Of a stretch of 64,000 bases of DNA, positions 18,731-27,048 are shown one piece after another. Position 1 is the stretch's first letter, and each line of letters starts with the position of its first letter. Under the pieces are notes generated by a model that saw only the letters and a list, made by a program, of their open reading frames with translations, made no database searches and was not told the origin of the DNA. A program made the translations under genes and the position numbers. This stretch comes from Sideroxyarcus sp045866275. Its GTDB lineage: Bacteria > Pseudomonadota > Gammaproteobacteria > Burkholderiales > Gallionellaceae. The stretch is from the NCBI GenBank assembly GCA_045866275.1, contig BAAFRX010000005.1, positions 52,659 through 116,658 on the forward strand, read 5' to 3'.

Positions 18731-19297
18731 TTATTGTTTGATCGCTTCGACCGGGAGGGTCAACGTCACTTCATCGCTGACGTAAGGCACGTGCTTGCCC
18801 ATGTTGAAGTCGGAGCGTTTGATCTTGGCAGTGGCGGTCGCGCCGCAGGCATCCTTCTTCACCATCGGATGCGGCATGCACAGGAAGGAATTGAGGGTGA
18901 GCGTGACCGGCTTGCTGACCCCCTTGATGGTCAGCACCCCGTCCACTGCGGCCAGTTTATCGCCTTTGAATTTCAGTTTGTCCGATTTGAAGGTGATGGT
19001 GGGGAACTTCTCGGTATCAAAAAAATCCGCCGCCTGGAGGTGCTGGGTGAACAGGGCATAGCCGGTGTTGACCGAGGTCGCGTCAATCACCACATCGACC
19101 GAACCTCTTTTGGCCGCACGGTCGAGCACGATGGTGCCGGACGTCTTGTCGAAACGGGAAAGCTGGGTGGAGTAGCCGAAATGGCTGTATTCGAAACGCG
19201 GCAGGGTATGCGTCGGATCGATCACATAAGTCTCCGGCGCGGCGAACGCGACCGAAGCCAGCGAAGCGGTGAGGGTGAAAGCAATGATGTTTTTCAT
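18731..19297 (-). CDS. YceI-family periplasmic lipocalin-like protein (copy 1)
   Basis: 188 residues with a Sec signal peptide MKNIIAFTLTASLASVAFA. The mature part starts PETYVIDPTHTLPRFEYSHFG, the YceI signature that binds polyisoprenoids. Further matches: TSVNTGYALFTQHLQAADFFD, FPTITFKSD and KPVTLTLNSF. An SD-like GGAG lies before the ATG. It follows a second YceI gene 29 bases away and a cytochrome b561, a recurrent grouping suggesting transport or redox handling of isoprenoid quinones. That role is inferred. Confidence 0.9.
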   Translation of the reverse strand: MKNIIAFTLTASLASVAFAAPETYVIDPTHTLPRFEYSHFGYSTQLSRFDKTSGTIVLDRAAKRGSVDVVIDATSVNTGYALFTQHLQAADFFDTEKFPTITFKSDKLKFKGDKLAAVDGVLTIKGVSKPVTLTLNSFLCMPHPMVKKDACGATATAKIKRSDFNMGKHVPYVSDEVTLTLPVEAIKQ

Positions 19298-19326
19298 GGT
19301 GTTCTCCTGTGGGGGTTGGGTTGGGA

Positions 19327-19893
19327 CTATTTCTTGCGGGGTGCTGCGGCTACGACAAGGTGAAACTTGATCTGAATTTCGTTGGCGATAGCGCTGACAT
19401 CGGCCCATAGCCCTTCGCCGATGTTGAAGTCGAGGCGCTTGATGGTGAATACGCCATCGAATACCCCGCGGGTGGCACCTGGCTGAAAAGTGAATGGGGC
19501 GACGACATCCTGTGTCCTGCCTTTGATCGTGAGCTTTCCAATCGCTTCATAGTGGTTGCCCCCCAGGGTCTTGACGCCGGTTGCAACGAAGCTCGCGGCG
19601 GGAAAATTTTTTGTATCGAACCACAGTTTGCCTGCTACTTCGTCATTCGCTTCATCGACGCCGGTGTCGATGCTGGCAAGATCGATCTCGATGCGCGCCT
19701 GTGCCTTGTCCAGCCTGGCGGGATCGAAAGCGGCTTGCGCGCTAAATTTGCCGAACGTGCCGTCCATGTTCACCCCCATCTGCTGATAGGTGAACGTGAT
19801 CGTGCTCTCTTGCCGCAGCACCTCATCGAATCCGGCCGCAAGGGCGCTGTTGCTCGCAACAACCAGGGACAACACTGCAATCAGTAATTTCAT
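19327..19893 (-). CDS. YceI-family periplasmic protein (copy 2)
   Basis: 188 residues, signal peptide MKLLIAVLSLVVASNSALA. The body shows ESTITFTYQQMGVNMDGTF, IEIDLASIDTGVDEANDEV, KNFPAASFVATG and IKGRTQDVVAPFTFQ, a divergent YceI barrel. It differs clearly from copy 1, so this is an old paralogue and not a recent duplication. The start overlaps the cytochrome b561 stop by 4 bases, implying translational coupling of the membrane cytochrome with a periplasmic lipid-binding partner. Confidence 0.88.
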   Translation of the reverse strand: MKLLIAVLSLVVASNSALAAGFDEVLRQESTITFTYQQMGVNMDGTFGKFSAQAAFDPARLDKAQARIEIDLASIDTGVDEANDEVAGKLWFDTKNFPAASFVATGVKTLGGNHYEAIGKLTIKGRTQDVVAPFTFQPGATRGVFDGVFTIKRLDFNIGEGLWADVSAIANEIQIKFHLVVAAAPRKK

Positions 19894-20447
19894 TTGCTCT
19901 TTCCTTTCGGCAACATGCGCTCCAGTATCTGGTCATGGTCGATGAATTTGTGTTTGATCACGGCGGCGATATGCATGCCGACGAGCCCGAACAAGGCCAG
20001 GTTCAAGCCCTGATGCACCGTCGTAAGCAACTCGCCCAGCGCTTTATCCTTGCCGATCAAATCCGGCAGCGGCAACACGCCGAACCACACGGTCTGAAAG
20101 CCTTTGGCGGAGCTCATCAGCCAACCCGAGAGCGGAATCGCCAGCAGCAAGCCATACAGGGCGAGATGCGTGATATGGCTCACGACCACTTCCCAGCGCG
20201 GGGTGGCGGGGGGCAGCGGCGGCGGCGTGTGGGTGTAGCGCCACACCACACGAATGACGACCAGCAGGAATATCGTGACGCCGATCCATTTGTGATAACT
20301 GTAATACTGCAATTTGGCCGGCGACAGTGGCAGGTCGTGCATGTACACGCCGAGCGGGAAGGTGGCGAAGACCAGCAGCGCCACCAGCCAGTGCAAGGCC
20401 ATGGCGGTGGTGTTGTAGCGCGCTATCGGCGATGTACTCATATCCAC
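19890..20447 (-). CDS. Cytochrome b561-family membrane protein
   Basis: 185 residues, four predicted membrane helices. Heme-ligand histidines fall in MALHWLVALLVFATF, YYSYHKWIGVTIF, HITHLALYGLLLAIPLSGW and VHQGLNLALFGLVGMHIAAVIKH, the four-helix CybB pattern. It is a diheme quinol-oxidising cytochrome in the inner membrane. Two ATGs (20447 and 20441) are possible. It lies between pirin (3-base gap) and a YceI gene that it overlaps. Confidence 0.9.
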   Translation of the reverse strand: MDMSTSPIARYNTTAMALHWLVALLVFATFPLGVYMHDLPLSPAKLQYYSYHKWIGVTIFLLVVIRVVWRYTHTPPPLPPATPRWEVVVSHITHLALYGLLLAIPLSGWLMSSAKGFQTVWFGVLPLPDLIGKDKALGELLTTVHQGLNLALFGLVGMHIAAVIKHKFIDHDQILERMLPKGKSK

Positions 20448-20450
20448 TCC

Positions 20451-21323
20451 TTAAGCCAGACGGCCGCCACGAAAATCATCCAGCGCCTGGTGAATCTCTT
20501 CTTGTGTGTTCATCACGAACGGCCCGTATTGCACGATGGGTTCATGCAGCGGCTTGCCCGCGACCAGGATGAGCCGGGTCGGGTCGGCCGCGGAAACGGT
20601 GAAGCCACCCGCACTTTCCGTATTGCTCAAGATGCCCATGCGCTGTGCCCCCACCTGCGTTTCACCCACCCGCGCCGTCCCGCGATAGGTGTAGATGAAA
20701 GCGTTGTGCGTGGCCGGAATGGCGGTCGAGAACGACGTGCCGGCAGGCAGATGGATGTCGAGATAGATCGGCTCGGTCACTTCGCGGCTGACCGCACCGG
20801 CGACGCCGTTGCTCGTCCCGGCAATCACGCGCACGGTCACGCCTTCTGCCGTTACATATTCGGGAATGTCGGCACTGGAGAAATCCTTGTACCAGGGCTC
20901 GCTCATCTTGTTCCGCGCAGGCAGGTTGAGCCAAAGCTGGAATCCTTCCATCACCCCGTCTTTCTGTTCCGGGATTTCGGAATGGATCACGCCGCGCCCG
21001 GCCGTCATCCACTGCACGCCGCCGTCGCCCAGCAGCCCTTCGTGCCCCGCACTGTCGCGATGCCGCATGCGCCCGGCGAGCATGTAGGTGATGGTCTCGA
21101 AGCCGCGATGCGGGTGGTCTGGGAAGCCGGCGATGTAGTCGTCCGGATCGTCGCTACCGAACGCATCCAGCATCAGGAACGGATCGAGGCGGTGCTGCAG
21201 CTTGCCGGCAAGCACCCGCGTCAGACTGACCCCGGCCCCGTCCGAAGTGGCGACCCCCTCGACGATACGTTCGACGATACGTTCGACGCCGCGCGATTCC
21301 TGACTGATTACGGCTGTGTTCAT
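20451..21323 (-). CDS. Pirin-family cupin protein
   Basis: 290 residues. The N-terminal cupin has the metal-site signature DHPHRGFETITYMLAGRMRHRDS and WMTAGRGVIHSEIP, supplying three His and one Glu. The C-terminal pirin domain follows (PIYLDIHLPAG, FIYTYRGTARVG). Some pirins act as quercetinases or redox-responsive regulators. Near the N-terminus a 12-base tandem duplication encodes VERIVERIVEG. The first gene of the chain to OYE, divergent from a LysR gene that probably controls it. Confidence 0.92.
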   Translation of the reverse strand: MNTAVISQESRGVERIVERIVEGVATSDGAGVSLTRVLAGKLQHRLDPFLMLDAFGSDDPDDYIAGFPDHPHRGFETITYMLAGRMRHRDSAGHEGLLGDGGVQWMTAGRGVIHSEIPEQKDGVMEGFQLWLNLPARNKMSEPWYKDFSSADIPEYVTAEGVTVRVIAGTSNGVAGAVSREVTEPIYLDIHLPAGTSFSTAIPATHNAFIYTYRGTARVGETQVGAQRMGILSNTESAGGFTVSAADPTRLILVAGKPLHEPIVQYGPFVMNTQEEIHQALDDFRGGRLA

Positions 21324-21370
21324 GGACGACCTCCTGCAATCACTAACTTGAGTTGCATGGTAGGGTTTGT

Positions 21371-21398
21371 CCGAAAATAGATAAAGACCTTTTTTCGG
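21371..21398. promoter_or_regulatory. Inverted repeat in the pirin/LysR divergent promoter
   Basis: CCGAAAA (21371-21377) and TTTTCGG (21392-21398) form a spaced dyad inside the 92-base divergent region. It is a plausible LysR operator controlling both directions. The assignment rests on position and symmetry only. Confidence 0.45.
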
Positions 21399-21415
21399 GA
21401 TACACTGTTCCATAA

Positions 21416-22321
21416 ATGGAACAAAAGAACCTCTCCGCCGATGACATGACCCTGTTCGCCAGCATCGTTGAACAGCGCGGTCTGGCGCGCGCCGCCGAAC
21501 ACTTGGGCATGCCGAAGGCAACGGTCTCGCGCCGCCTGGCCAATCTGGAATCCGCACTCGGGCAACGCCTGATGCTGCGCACCACGCGCCGTCTGGCATT
21601 GACCGAATATGGCCGGGAATTCCTCGACCACTGCCGCCGCGTAAGCGAGGAAGTCGGCAATCTGCATGACTTCGTGCACAGCCGAGAACTGGCGCCGCGC
21701 GGCCACCTGCGCGTCTCGATGCCGGGCGATTACGCCCGGCAGCATTGCTCGCGCGCCATCGCCACCTTCATCGAGACCTATCCCGAAATCGAGCTCGATC
21801 TTGATCTGGGCGCACGCCGCGTCGATCTGCTCGGCGAGCGTTTCGATCTGGCGATCCGCATGGGGACGCTGGAGGATGATGCGACGCTGGTCGCGCGCAA
21901 GATTGATGACCAGCGCTTCGGACTCTATGCCAGCCCCATCTATCTCGCCCTGCACCCCGCACCGCGCCACCCGGACGACCTCGCGCACCATGTCGCCGTG
22001 CGCCTGCTTGCGGCCAACGGCAGCGCCGTGCCGTGGCATCTGACCCGTGGCAAGGACGTGTGGGAAGGAATCCCCCCCGGCAGACTGTCGTTGAATTCAC
22101 CCGACATGATCCAGCAGTTGCTGCTGGATGGCGCGGGCATCGGCGCCCTGCCCGAAAGTTTTGTGTCCGACGACGTGCGGCAAAAACGCCTGGTGCGGGT
22201 GCTGTCGAAATGGACTTTGCCCAGCGTACCCGCGTGGGCGGTGATGCCGATGCGCCGCTACCCGCCTTACAAGACGCGGGTGTTCCTCGAACATCTGGAA
22301 AAGTTCATGCAGAAAGGCTAG
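21416..22321 (+). CDS. LysR-family transcriptional regulator
   Basis: 301 residues. The N-terminal winged HTH has the classic pattern FASIVEQRGLARAAEHLGMPKATVSRRLANLE followed by LGQRLMLRTTRRLALTEYG. The C-terminal periplasmic-binding-like effector domain includes GHLRVSMPGDYAR, FDLAIRMGTLEDDATLVARKI and GAGIGALPESFV, close to the AaeR/DsdC-like group acting next to pirins and oxidoreductases. It is transcribed away from the pirin operon, which it probably regulates. The effector is unknown. Confidence 0.93.
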   Translation: MEQKNLSADDMTLFASIVEQRGLARAAEHLGMPKATVSRRLANLESALGQRLMLRTTRRLALTEYGREFLDHCRRVSEEVGNLHDFVHSRELAPRGHLRVSMPGDYARQHCSRAIATFIETYPEIELDLDLGARRVDLLGERFDLAIRMGTLEDDATLVARKIDDQRFGLYASPIYLALHPAPRHPDDLAHHVAVRLLAANGSAVPWHLTRGKDVWEGIPPGRLSLNSPDMIQQLLLDGAGIGALPESFVSDDVRQKRLVRVLSKWTLPSVPAWAVMPMRRYPPYKTRVFLEHLEKFMQKG

Positions 22322-22360
22322 TGTCGTGTTGCGCTCTTGATGATATTTATTGCGAACCTT

Positions 22361-22432
22361 TGTGGGTCGGACTTCAGTCCGACAAGGGCATCAGGAGCGA
22401 CCGGGATTTATCGGGTTAAAACCCGGCCCACA
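22361..22432. repeat. Palindromic intergenic repeat, unit A
   Basis: 72-base unit with outer inverted ends TGTGGGTCGG / CCGGCCCACA. It contains the perfect 18-base palindrome GTCGGACTTCAGTCCGAC and an inner CGGGTTAAAACCCG dyad. Same family as units B and C. Confidence 0.85.
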
Positions 22433-22448
22433 GGAAACCAAGAGGATT

Positions 22449-22552
22449 GTGTGGATCGGACTTCAGTCCGCCAGCCATTTTCAAATTCCCACCGACACGT
22501 CGGGTTAACCCGCAGGGGTTCTTGCCCCCTGGTGGTGAAACCCGCCCCGCAC
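22449..22552. repeat. Palindromic intergenic repeat, unit B
   Basis: About 104 bases. It starts TGTGTGGATCGGACTTCAG and ends AAACCCGCCCCGCAC, with a CGGGTTAACCCG dyad inside and a further GGGGTTCTTGCCCCC hairpin. A degenerate relative of unit A. It abuts the hemF stop codon, so it may also act as the transcript's 3' structure. Confidence 0.75.
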
Positions 22553-22557
22553 GCCCC

Positions 22558-23481
22558 TTACACCCAGTCTTTGGGCACCAGAAACTTCTCGTACAACTCC
22601 GCTTCCGGCGTGCCCTCCGCAGGATGCCAGTCGTAGCGCCAGGTGCATACGGGCGGCATCGACAGCAGGATGGATTCGGTACGGCCGTTCGATTGCAGGC
22701 CGAAGATGGTGCCACGGTCGATGACCAGATTGAACTCGACGTAACGCCCGCGCCGATACAGTTGGAAATCGCGCTCGCGTTCGCCGTAGGGGGTGTCTTT
22801 TCGTTTCTCCAGCAGCGGCAAATAGGCTTTAAGATAGTGGTTGCCCACGCTTTGCTGAATGGCGAAGGCCGTCTCGAAATTCGGATCGCTCAAATCGTCA
22901 AAAAAGATACCGCCCACCCCGCGCGGCTCGTTGCGATGCTTGAGGAAGAAGTATTCGTCGCACCATTTCTTGTAACGCGCGTGATGATCGCCGCCGAAAG
23001 GTGCGAGCGCGTTCTTGCAGGTCTGATGGAAGTGAACGGCGTCTTCCTCGAAGCCGTAATACGGCGTGAGGTCCATGCCGCCGCCGAACCAGAACACCTT
23101 CTCGCCATTCGGTTTGTGCGCCATGAACATGCGCACGTTGGCATGCGAGGTCGGCGCGTAAGGATTGCGCGGATGCATCACCAGCGACACGCCCAGCGCC
23201 TCCCAACGGCATCCCGCCAACTCGGGGCGGTGCGCCGTGGCCGAAGCCGGCATCTTGTCGCCCTGCACATGCGAGAACGCCACGCCGCCGCGCTCCAGCA
23301 CATTGCCCTCTTCGATGATGCAGCTGATGCCCTCACCCTTGCCGATGCCGCCGCTGCCCGTGGCGCGCGTCCACTTGTCGCGCAGGAATTTTTTGCCATC
23401 CACGGCCTCCAGCCCTTGCACGATACGATCCTGCAAGTCGAGCAAAAAGGTCTTGACGGGGTTTGAATCGATGTCGCTCAT
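22558..23481 (-). CDS. hemF: Oxygen-dependent coproporphyrinogen III oxidase
   Basis: 307 residues, normal length. It performs the aerobic oxidative decarboxylation of coproporphyrinogen III in heme synthesis. Motifs: GGIGKGEGISCIIEEGNVLERGGV (visible as GGIGKGEG and EEGNVLERGGV), GVSLVMHPRNPYAPTSHANVR, FWFGGGMDLTPYYG, HARYKKWCDEYFFLKHRNEPRGVGG and RRGRYVEFNLVIDRGT, with conserved His and Asp residues. It stands alone between palindromic repeats. Presence of HemF indicates life with oxygen at least part of the time. Confidence 0.97.
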   Translation of the reverse strand: MSDIDSNPVKTFLLDLQDRIVQGLEAVDGKKFLRDKWTRATGSGGIGKGEGISCIIEEGNVLERGGVAFSHVQGDKMPASATAHRPELAGCRWEALGVSLVMHPRNPYAPTSHANVRMFMAHKPNGEKVFWFGGGMDLTPYYGFEEDAVHFHQTCKNALAPFGGDHHARYKKWCDEYFFLKHRNEPRGVGGIFFDDLSDPNFETAFAIQQSVGNHYLKAYLPLLEKRKDTPYGERERDFQLYRRGRYVEFNLVIDRGTIFGLQSNGRTESILLSMPPVCTWRYDWHPAEGTPEAELYEKFLVPKDWV

Positions 23482-23519
23482 ATGCTCTCCGGTGTTGCCG
23501 TCCTTCCCGCGCAGACACT

Positions 23520-23567
23520 TGTAGGTCGGACTTCAGTCCGACATGTCGGTTTGAAACCCGACCTACA
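23520..23567. repeat. Palindromic intergenic repeat, unit C
   Basis: 48-base unit with perfect outer ends TGTAGGTCGG / CCGACCTACA and the inner palindrome GTCGGACTTCAGTCCGAC. It lies in the hemF leader, between hemF and tsaC. This compact copy may represent the core element. Confidence 0.88.
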
Positions 23568-23597
23568 TACCTGCGCACGGGAATGATGAGTTAAAAA

Positions 23598-24158
23598 TTA
23601 TTTTCGCAGGATTCTACCATCGCCCCATGCGCGAATCGTCGAAGGTTGCCTGCGTTTTCCCACGCGCCCGCGCAGAACCCACACTTTTTTTCCGAACAGG
23701 CGCCGGCATTCGGCATAGGTCTTTGCGGGACGCATGCCGCTGCGGTTGGCGCTGGTGGAAACCAGCGCGCTGCCCGCGCTGCGGCACAACTGCCTGGCGA
23801 AAGGATGACCCGTCAGCCGCACCGCCAGCGTGTCATGCCCCCCGCGCAACCAGCGCGGGCAGGAAGATTTCGCCGGCATCAGATACGTCACCGCCTGCGC
23901 GCCTTCCTGCTGCAAACGCAACTGCTCCGCAGCCTTGAGCGGCTGGATGAAAGAGGCGACTTGATGATAGTGCGACGCGACGAGAATCAGCCCCCTGTGC
24001 TGCGGCCGCTGCTTCAACTTCAGGATGCGCTGCACCGCCCGCCGATTGCGTGGATCACAGCCGATGCCGTAGCAGGACTCGGTGGGATAAGCGACCAGCC
24101 CGCCGTGTTTGAGGTGGGCAGCAAGCAGACGGATGGAAAGGTGCCGCGCTGGTGACAT
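23598..24158 (-). CDS. tsaC: Threonylcarbamoyl-AMP synthase (YrdC/TsaC family)
   Basis: About 186 residues from MSPARH; an upstream ATG at 24179 would add seven residues, and neither has a clear SD. The enzyme makes threonylcarbamoyl-AMP for the t6A37 modification of ANN-decoding tRNAs. Motifs: GGLVAYPTESCYGIGCDP, LKLKQRPQHRGLILVA, YLMPAKSSCPRWLRGGHDTLAVRLTGHP and ALVSTSANRSGMRPAKTYAEC. The KxR and SxN residues binding nucleotide and carbonate are present. The C-terminus is unusually rich in Arg and Lys. It is divergent from slyX. Confidence 0.92.
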   Translation of the reverse strand: MSPARHLSIRLLAAHLKHGGLVAYPTESCYGIGCDPRNRRAVQRILKLKQRPQHRGLILVASHYHQVASFIQPLKAAEQLRLQQEGAQAVTYLMPAKSSCPRWLRGGHDTLAVRLTGHPFARQLCRSAGSALVSTSANRSGMRPAKTYAECRRLFGKKVWVLRGRVGKRRQPSTIRAWGDGRILRK

Positions 24159-24296
24159 AGTGAGTGTGAAAAAATCCATCGTGGTTGCCTGACGAACCCT
24201 GCAACCGCATAACGCGCGCAATCATACCCAAATTGCAGACCGCCGTACCGCGCTACAATGCGCCCCGACCCACTGCTTCATATCCCGAACACGCAC

Positions 24297-24503
24297 ATGA
24301 CTGACGAACGCCTCATCCACATCGAAGAAAAGATCACCTTCCAGGAAGACCTGATCGAAGAACTGAACAAGACGATCTACCAGCAACAACAAAAGATCGA
24401 ACGACTGGAAGACTGCTGCCGCGAGCTCGCCGCCCAGTTCCGCGCGCTTGCAGAAGCCGGCAACACAGGCCCCACCGCTAACGAAAGACCGCCCCACTAT
24501 TAA
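24297..24503 (+). CDS. slyX: SlyX family protein
   Basis: 68 residues. The sequence MTDERLIHIEEKITFQEDL continues into a coiled coil (NKTIYQQQQKIERLE) and ends in a short loop with the family tail RPPHY. Small cytoplasmic protein of unknown function. The internal ATG is chosen because it matches the family N-terminus. The TerB-like gene starts 38 bases downstream. Confidence 0.9.
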   Translation: MTDERLIHIEEKITFQEDLIEELNKTIYQQQQKIERLEDCCRELAAQFRALAEAGNTGPTANERPPHY

Positions 24504-24541
24504 CCAACGCGTACTCGTTTCAACATCGCAACTCAAACATC

Positions 24542-25000
24542 ATGCTCAGCAAACTGAACGAATTCTTCGCCCACTTGATCACCCCGAACCAGGATGCGCA
24601 GCAACCCACCCACACCCTGCAACTCGCCACCGCCGTACTGCTGGTAGAAGTCATGCGCGCAGATGCCGCGAGCAGCGAGGCCGAGCTGGCCACCGTCATG
24701 CGCGCCCTCAAGGAACGATTCCAGCTCAGCGATAGTGAAGGGCAGCGACTCTCTGCGCTGGGCCAAGAGACCGCGCGGCACGCCAGCGATCTTTACCAGT
24801 TCACCTCGCTGCTCAACCGCGAACTGTCTCGCGAAGAAAAGGTCCGCATCGCCGAATACATGTGGCAAGTCGCCTATGCCGACCGCCACCTCGGCGCCCA
24901 CGAAAACCACCTGATGCGCCGGATGACCGAACTGCTGCACCTCTCGCAGGCCGATTACATCACGGCCAAGATGCGGGCAAAGCCGGCGGGCATGGAATGA
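24542..25000 (+). CDS. TerB-like (tellurite-resistance TerB family) helical protein
   Basis: 152 residues, all helical. Features: TLQLATAVLLVEVMRADA, EAELATVMRALKERFQLSD, LLNRELSREEKVRIAEYMWQVAYADRHLGAHENHLMRRM (visible in parts), and HLSQADYITAKMRA. The acidic D/E positions in MRADAASSEAE and YADRHLGAHE correspond to the two repeated metal-binding motifs of the TerB domain. Function is unknown outside ter operons, and no ter genes are nearby. It follows slyX closely on the same strand. Confidence 0.85.
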   Translation: MLSKLNEFFAHLITPNQDAQQPTHTLQLATAVLLVEVMRADAASSEAELATVMRALKERFQLSDSEGQRLSALGQETARHASDLYQFTSLLNRELSREEKVRIAEYMWQVAYADRHLGAHENHLMRRMTELLHLSQADYITAKMRAKPAGME

Positions 25001-25233
25001 ACGGAACTCGGTTGTGACAGGAGCGATGTACCACTGAATGACCGGCGCGATGACGCACCGCATCGCAGACAAGACAGGGGAGAAGCTTCCAGACCGCTCG
25101 CGCATCCCGCTGCGCCCGCATTGACCGGCAACCGCCCCGTTTGCTTTGCATTTCCAGTGCTGGCAACACCCATCTCATCTTTTCGAACGCAAGCGGTTTG
25201 CCGCGCCCTGGGAAACCCACATTCTTGCGACTG

Positions 25234-25258
25234 AAAAACCGCCCACGCGGGGCGGTTT
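25234..25258 (-). terminator. Terminator downstream of tRNA-Ser
   Basis: On the minus strand, AAACCGCC and GGCGGTTT pair around a GC loop, followed by TTTTT, just after the tRNA 3' end. The rest of the 263-base gap between the TerB-like gene and the tRNA holds nothing I recognise. Confidence 0.8.
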
Positions 25259-25263
25259 GTGTT

Positions 25264-25354
<91 letters not shown>

Positions 25355-25402
25355 GTAACTCGGTACTGCTGATGATGCAATATTTGCTGCTTTGTCCCGA
25401 GA

Positions 25403-25523
25403 TGTACCTGGTCAGGTACATTGGTTCCGGCCGTCGCTTCGCGACTTAACCTGCAAGCAGGTTAGCCTCACCGCAACACGTCCGCTTCGCAGCCGTGTTG
25501 TCGACCACTCTGCCACCTCTCCG
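25403..25523. other. tRNA-Ser 5' fragment copy with a string of hairpins
   Basis: Positions 25501-25523 repeat the first 23 bases of the tRNA-Ser gene (same strand). Behind this fragment lie hairpins: TGTACCTG-GT-CAGGTACA (25403-25420), GTCGCTTCGCGAC (25433-25445), AACCTGCAAGCAGGTT (25448-25463) and ACACG/CGTGT. No complete tRNA fold forms. It may be a decayed second tRNA-Ser or a recombination scar. The remaining bases to 25652 are non-coding as far as I can see. Confidence 0.6.
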
Positions 25524-25652
25524 AGACTCGCTTCGCTTCAAGTCGCGCCAGTTGCGCCTTGCCATCCGCGAAGGGCGCGCATTTTACCAGCAAGGTTGCG
25601 ATTTCGGGCAGAATGTTGCTCACCTTCATCCGGAACTGCATGACAGCCCACA

Positions 25653-27014
25653 ATGCGCAGCCTGTACCCCTTGCGAGTGATCGTGCTGATCGGCCTGTTT
25701 GCCTGGCTGGCGATCAAGGCCATGAGCTCGCCCCCCGTGCCGGACTGGCGCAGCGGCGAACTGGTGGCGGTGGTACCGGACAAGAGCATGGTCACCGATT
25801 CGGCCTTCGAGTCGGATTTGCTGGCGCTGTTTGGCAAGCATCTCAATCTTCGCGTCAAACTGCTCAAGTTGCCGCCCGACGAGGCGGTCGCCGCCCTGCT
25901 CGCGGGGCGCGCGCACCTGGCCGCGGGGTTCCGCTCGCATTCCAATCCCTCGCTGCGCTACAGCACGTCCTACCAGCGGCTGGATGAACGCGTGGTGTGC
26001 GATGAACGCACGCCGAGAAGCATCGGCGGGCTGTATGCCCGGCAACTGGTGGTTGCCCGCGAATCGGCGCAGGAGTGGGCCTTGCGCAAGGTGCGCGAGG
26101 AGTACGACGAACTGGTGTGGGAATCGCGCAGGGAAACCACGGCCACCCAATTGTTGCAGGCTTTGGCGGAAGGAGAGATCGATTGCACCGTCGCCAACGA
26201 TGAACAGCTCGCCACCTTGCGCAACTATTTCCCCGATCTCGGCAGCGGCTTGAGCCTGAACAGCGATTCCGAATTGAGTTGGGCCATCAGCGCGGAGGGC
26301 GACCAGTCCCTGCTGGAAGAGGCCAACGCCTTTTTCGCGGGAATCCGCAACAGCCGGGAACTGCAGCATGCAATCGACCGCTACTATGGCCATAACGACC
26401 GCCTTAACGCCATCGACATCACCGCCTTCATCGCCGATGTGCGCGATGTGCTGTCCCGCTATCGGCAATGGTTCGAGGATGCGGGCGGTCTGACCGGGAT
26501 CGACTGGCGTCTGCTCGCCGCCCTGGCCTATCGGGAATCGCGCTGGGATCCCAACGCCACCTCCTATACCAATGTGCGCGGCATGATGATGCTGACCGAA
26601 TCGACCGCCGACCGCATGGGCGTGGCGAACCGGCTGGATCCGCGCGAAAGCATCATGGCCGGCGCGCGCTACCTGCAATTGCTGAAAGAACAGTTGCCCC
26701 TGCGCATCACCGAACAAAACCGTTTGTGGATGGCACTCGCGGCCTACAACCAGGGCATGGGACATCTGGAAGACGCGCGCATCATGACTCTGCAGCGCGG
26801 ACTGGACCCGGATGTGTGGGCGGACGTAAAGCGCGTAATGCCGCTGCTCTCGCGCCCGGAATATGCCCAGAACACCAAATTCGGCCGGGCGCGCGGCGGC
26901 GAAGCGGTGGTGCACGTCGAGACGGTGCGGCTCTATCACGACATGCTGAAGCGGCTTGATGCGGAGGGGAAACTGCCGGATGCACTGCTTTTTCCCTTCC
27001 TCTCTGCCAACTGA
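25653..27014 (+). CDS. mltF: Membrane-bound lytic murein transglycosylase F
   Basis: 453 residues. An N-terminal membrane anchor (IVLIGLFAWLAIKAM) precedes a periplasmic binding-protein-like regulatory domain (about 35-265; LVAVVPDK, AHLAAGFRS, IDCTVANDEQLATLRNYFPDL). The catalytic SLT domain (about 285-430) has the glutamate in LAALAYRESRWDPNATSYTNVRGMMML (seen as AYRESRWDP) and the AAYNQGMGH block. It cleaves the MurNAc-GlcNAc bond to give 1,6-anhydro ends. The typical MltF length and order are preserved. It is transcribed toward a convergent channel gene 34 bases away. Confidence 0.94.
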   Translation: MRSLYPLRVIVLIGLFAWLAIKAMSSPPVPDWRSGELVAVVPDKSMVTDSAFESDLLALFGKHLNLRVKLLKLPPDEAVAALLAGRAHLAAGFRSHSNPSLRYSTSYQRLDERVVCDERTPRSIGGLYARQLVVARESAQEWALRKVREEYDELVWESRRETTATQLLQALAEGEIDCTVANDEQLATLRNYFPDLGSGLSLNSDSELSWAISAEGDQSLLEEANAFFAGIRNSRELQHAIDRYYGHNDRLNAIDITAFIADVRDVLSRYRQWFEDAGGLTGIDWRLLAALAYRESRWDPNATSYTNVRGMMMLTESTADRMGVANRLDPRESIMAGARYLQLLKEQLPLRITEQNRLWMALAAYNQGMGHLEDARIMTLQRGLDPDVWADVKRVMPLLSRPEYAQNTKFGRARGGEAVVHVETVRLYHDMLKRLDAEGKLPDALLFPFLSAN

Positions 27015-27048
27015 CCGCACCCCTCCGACCGCCTGGCACGCCCGGCAT

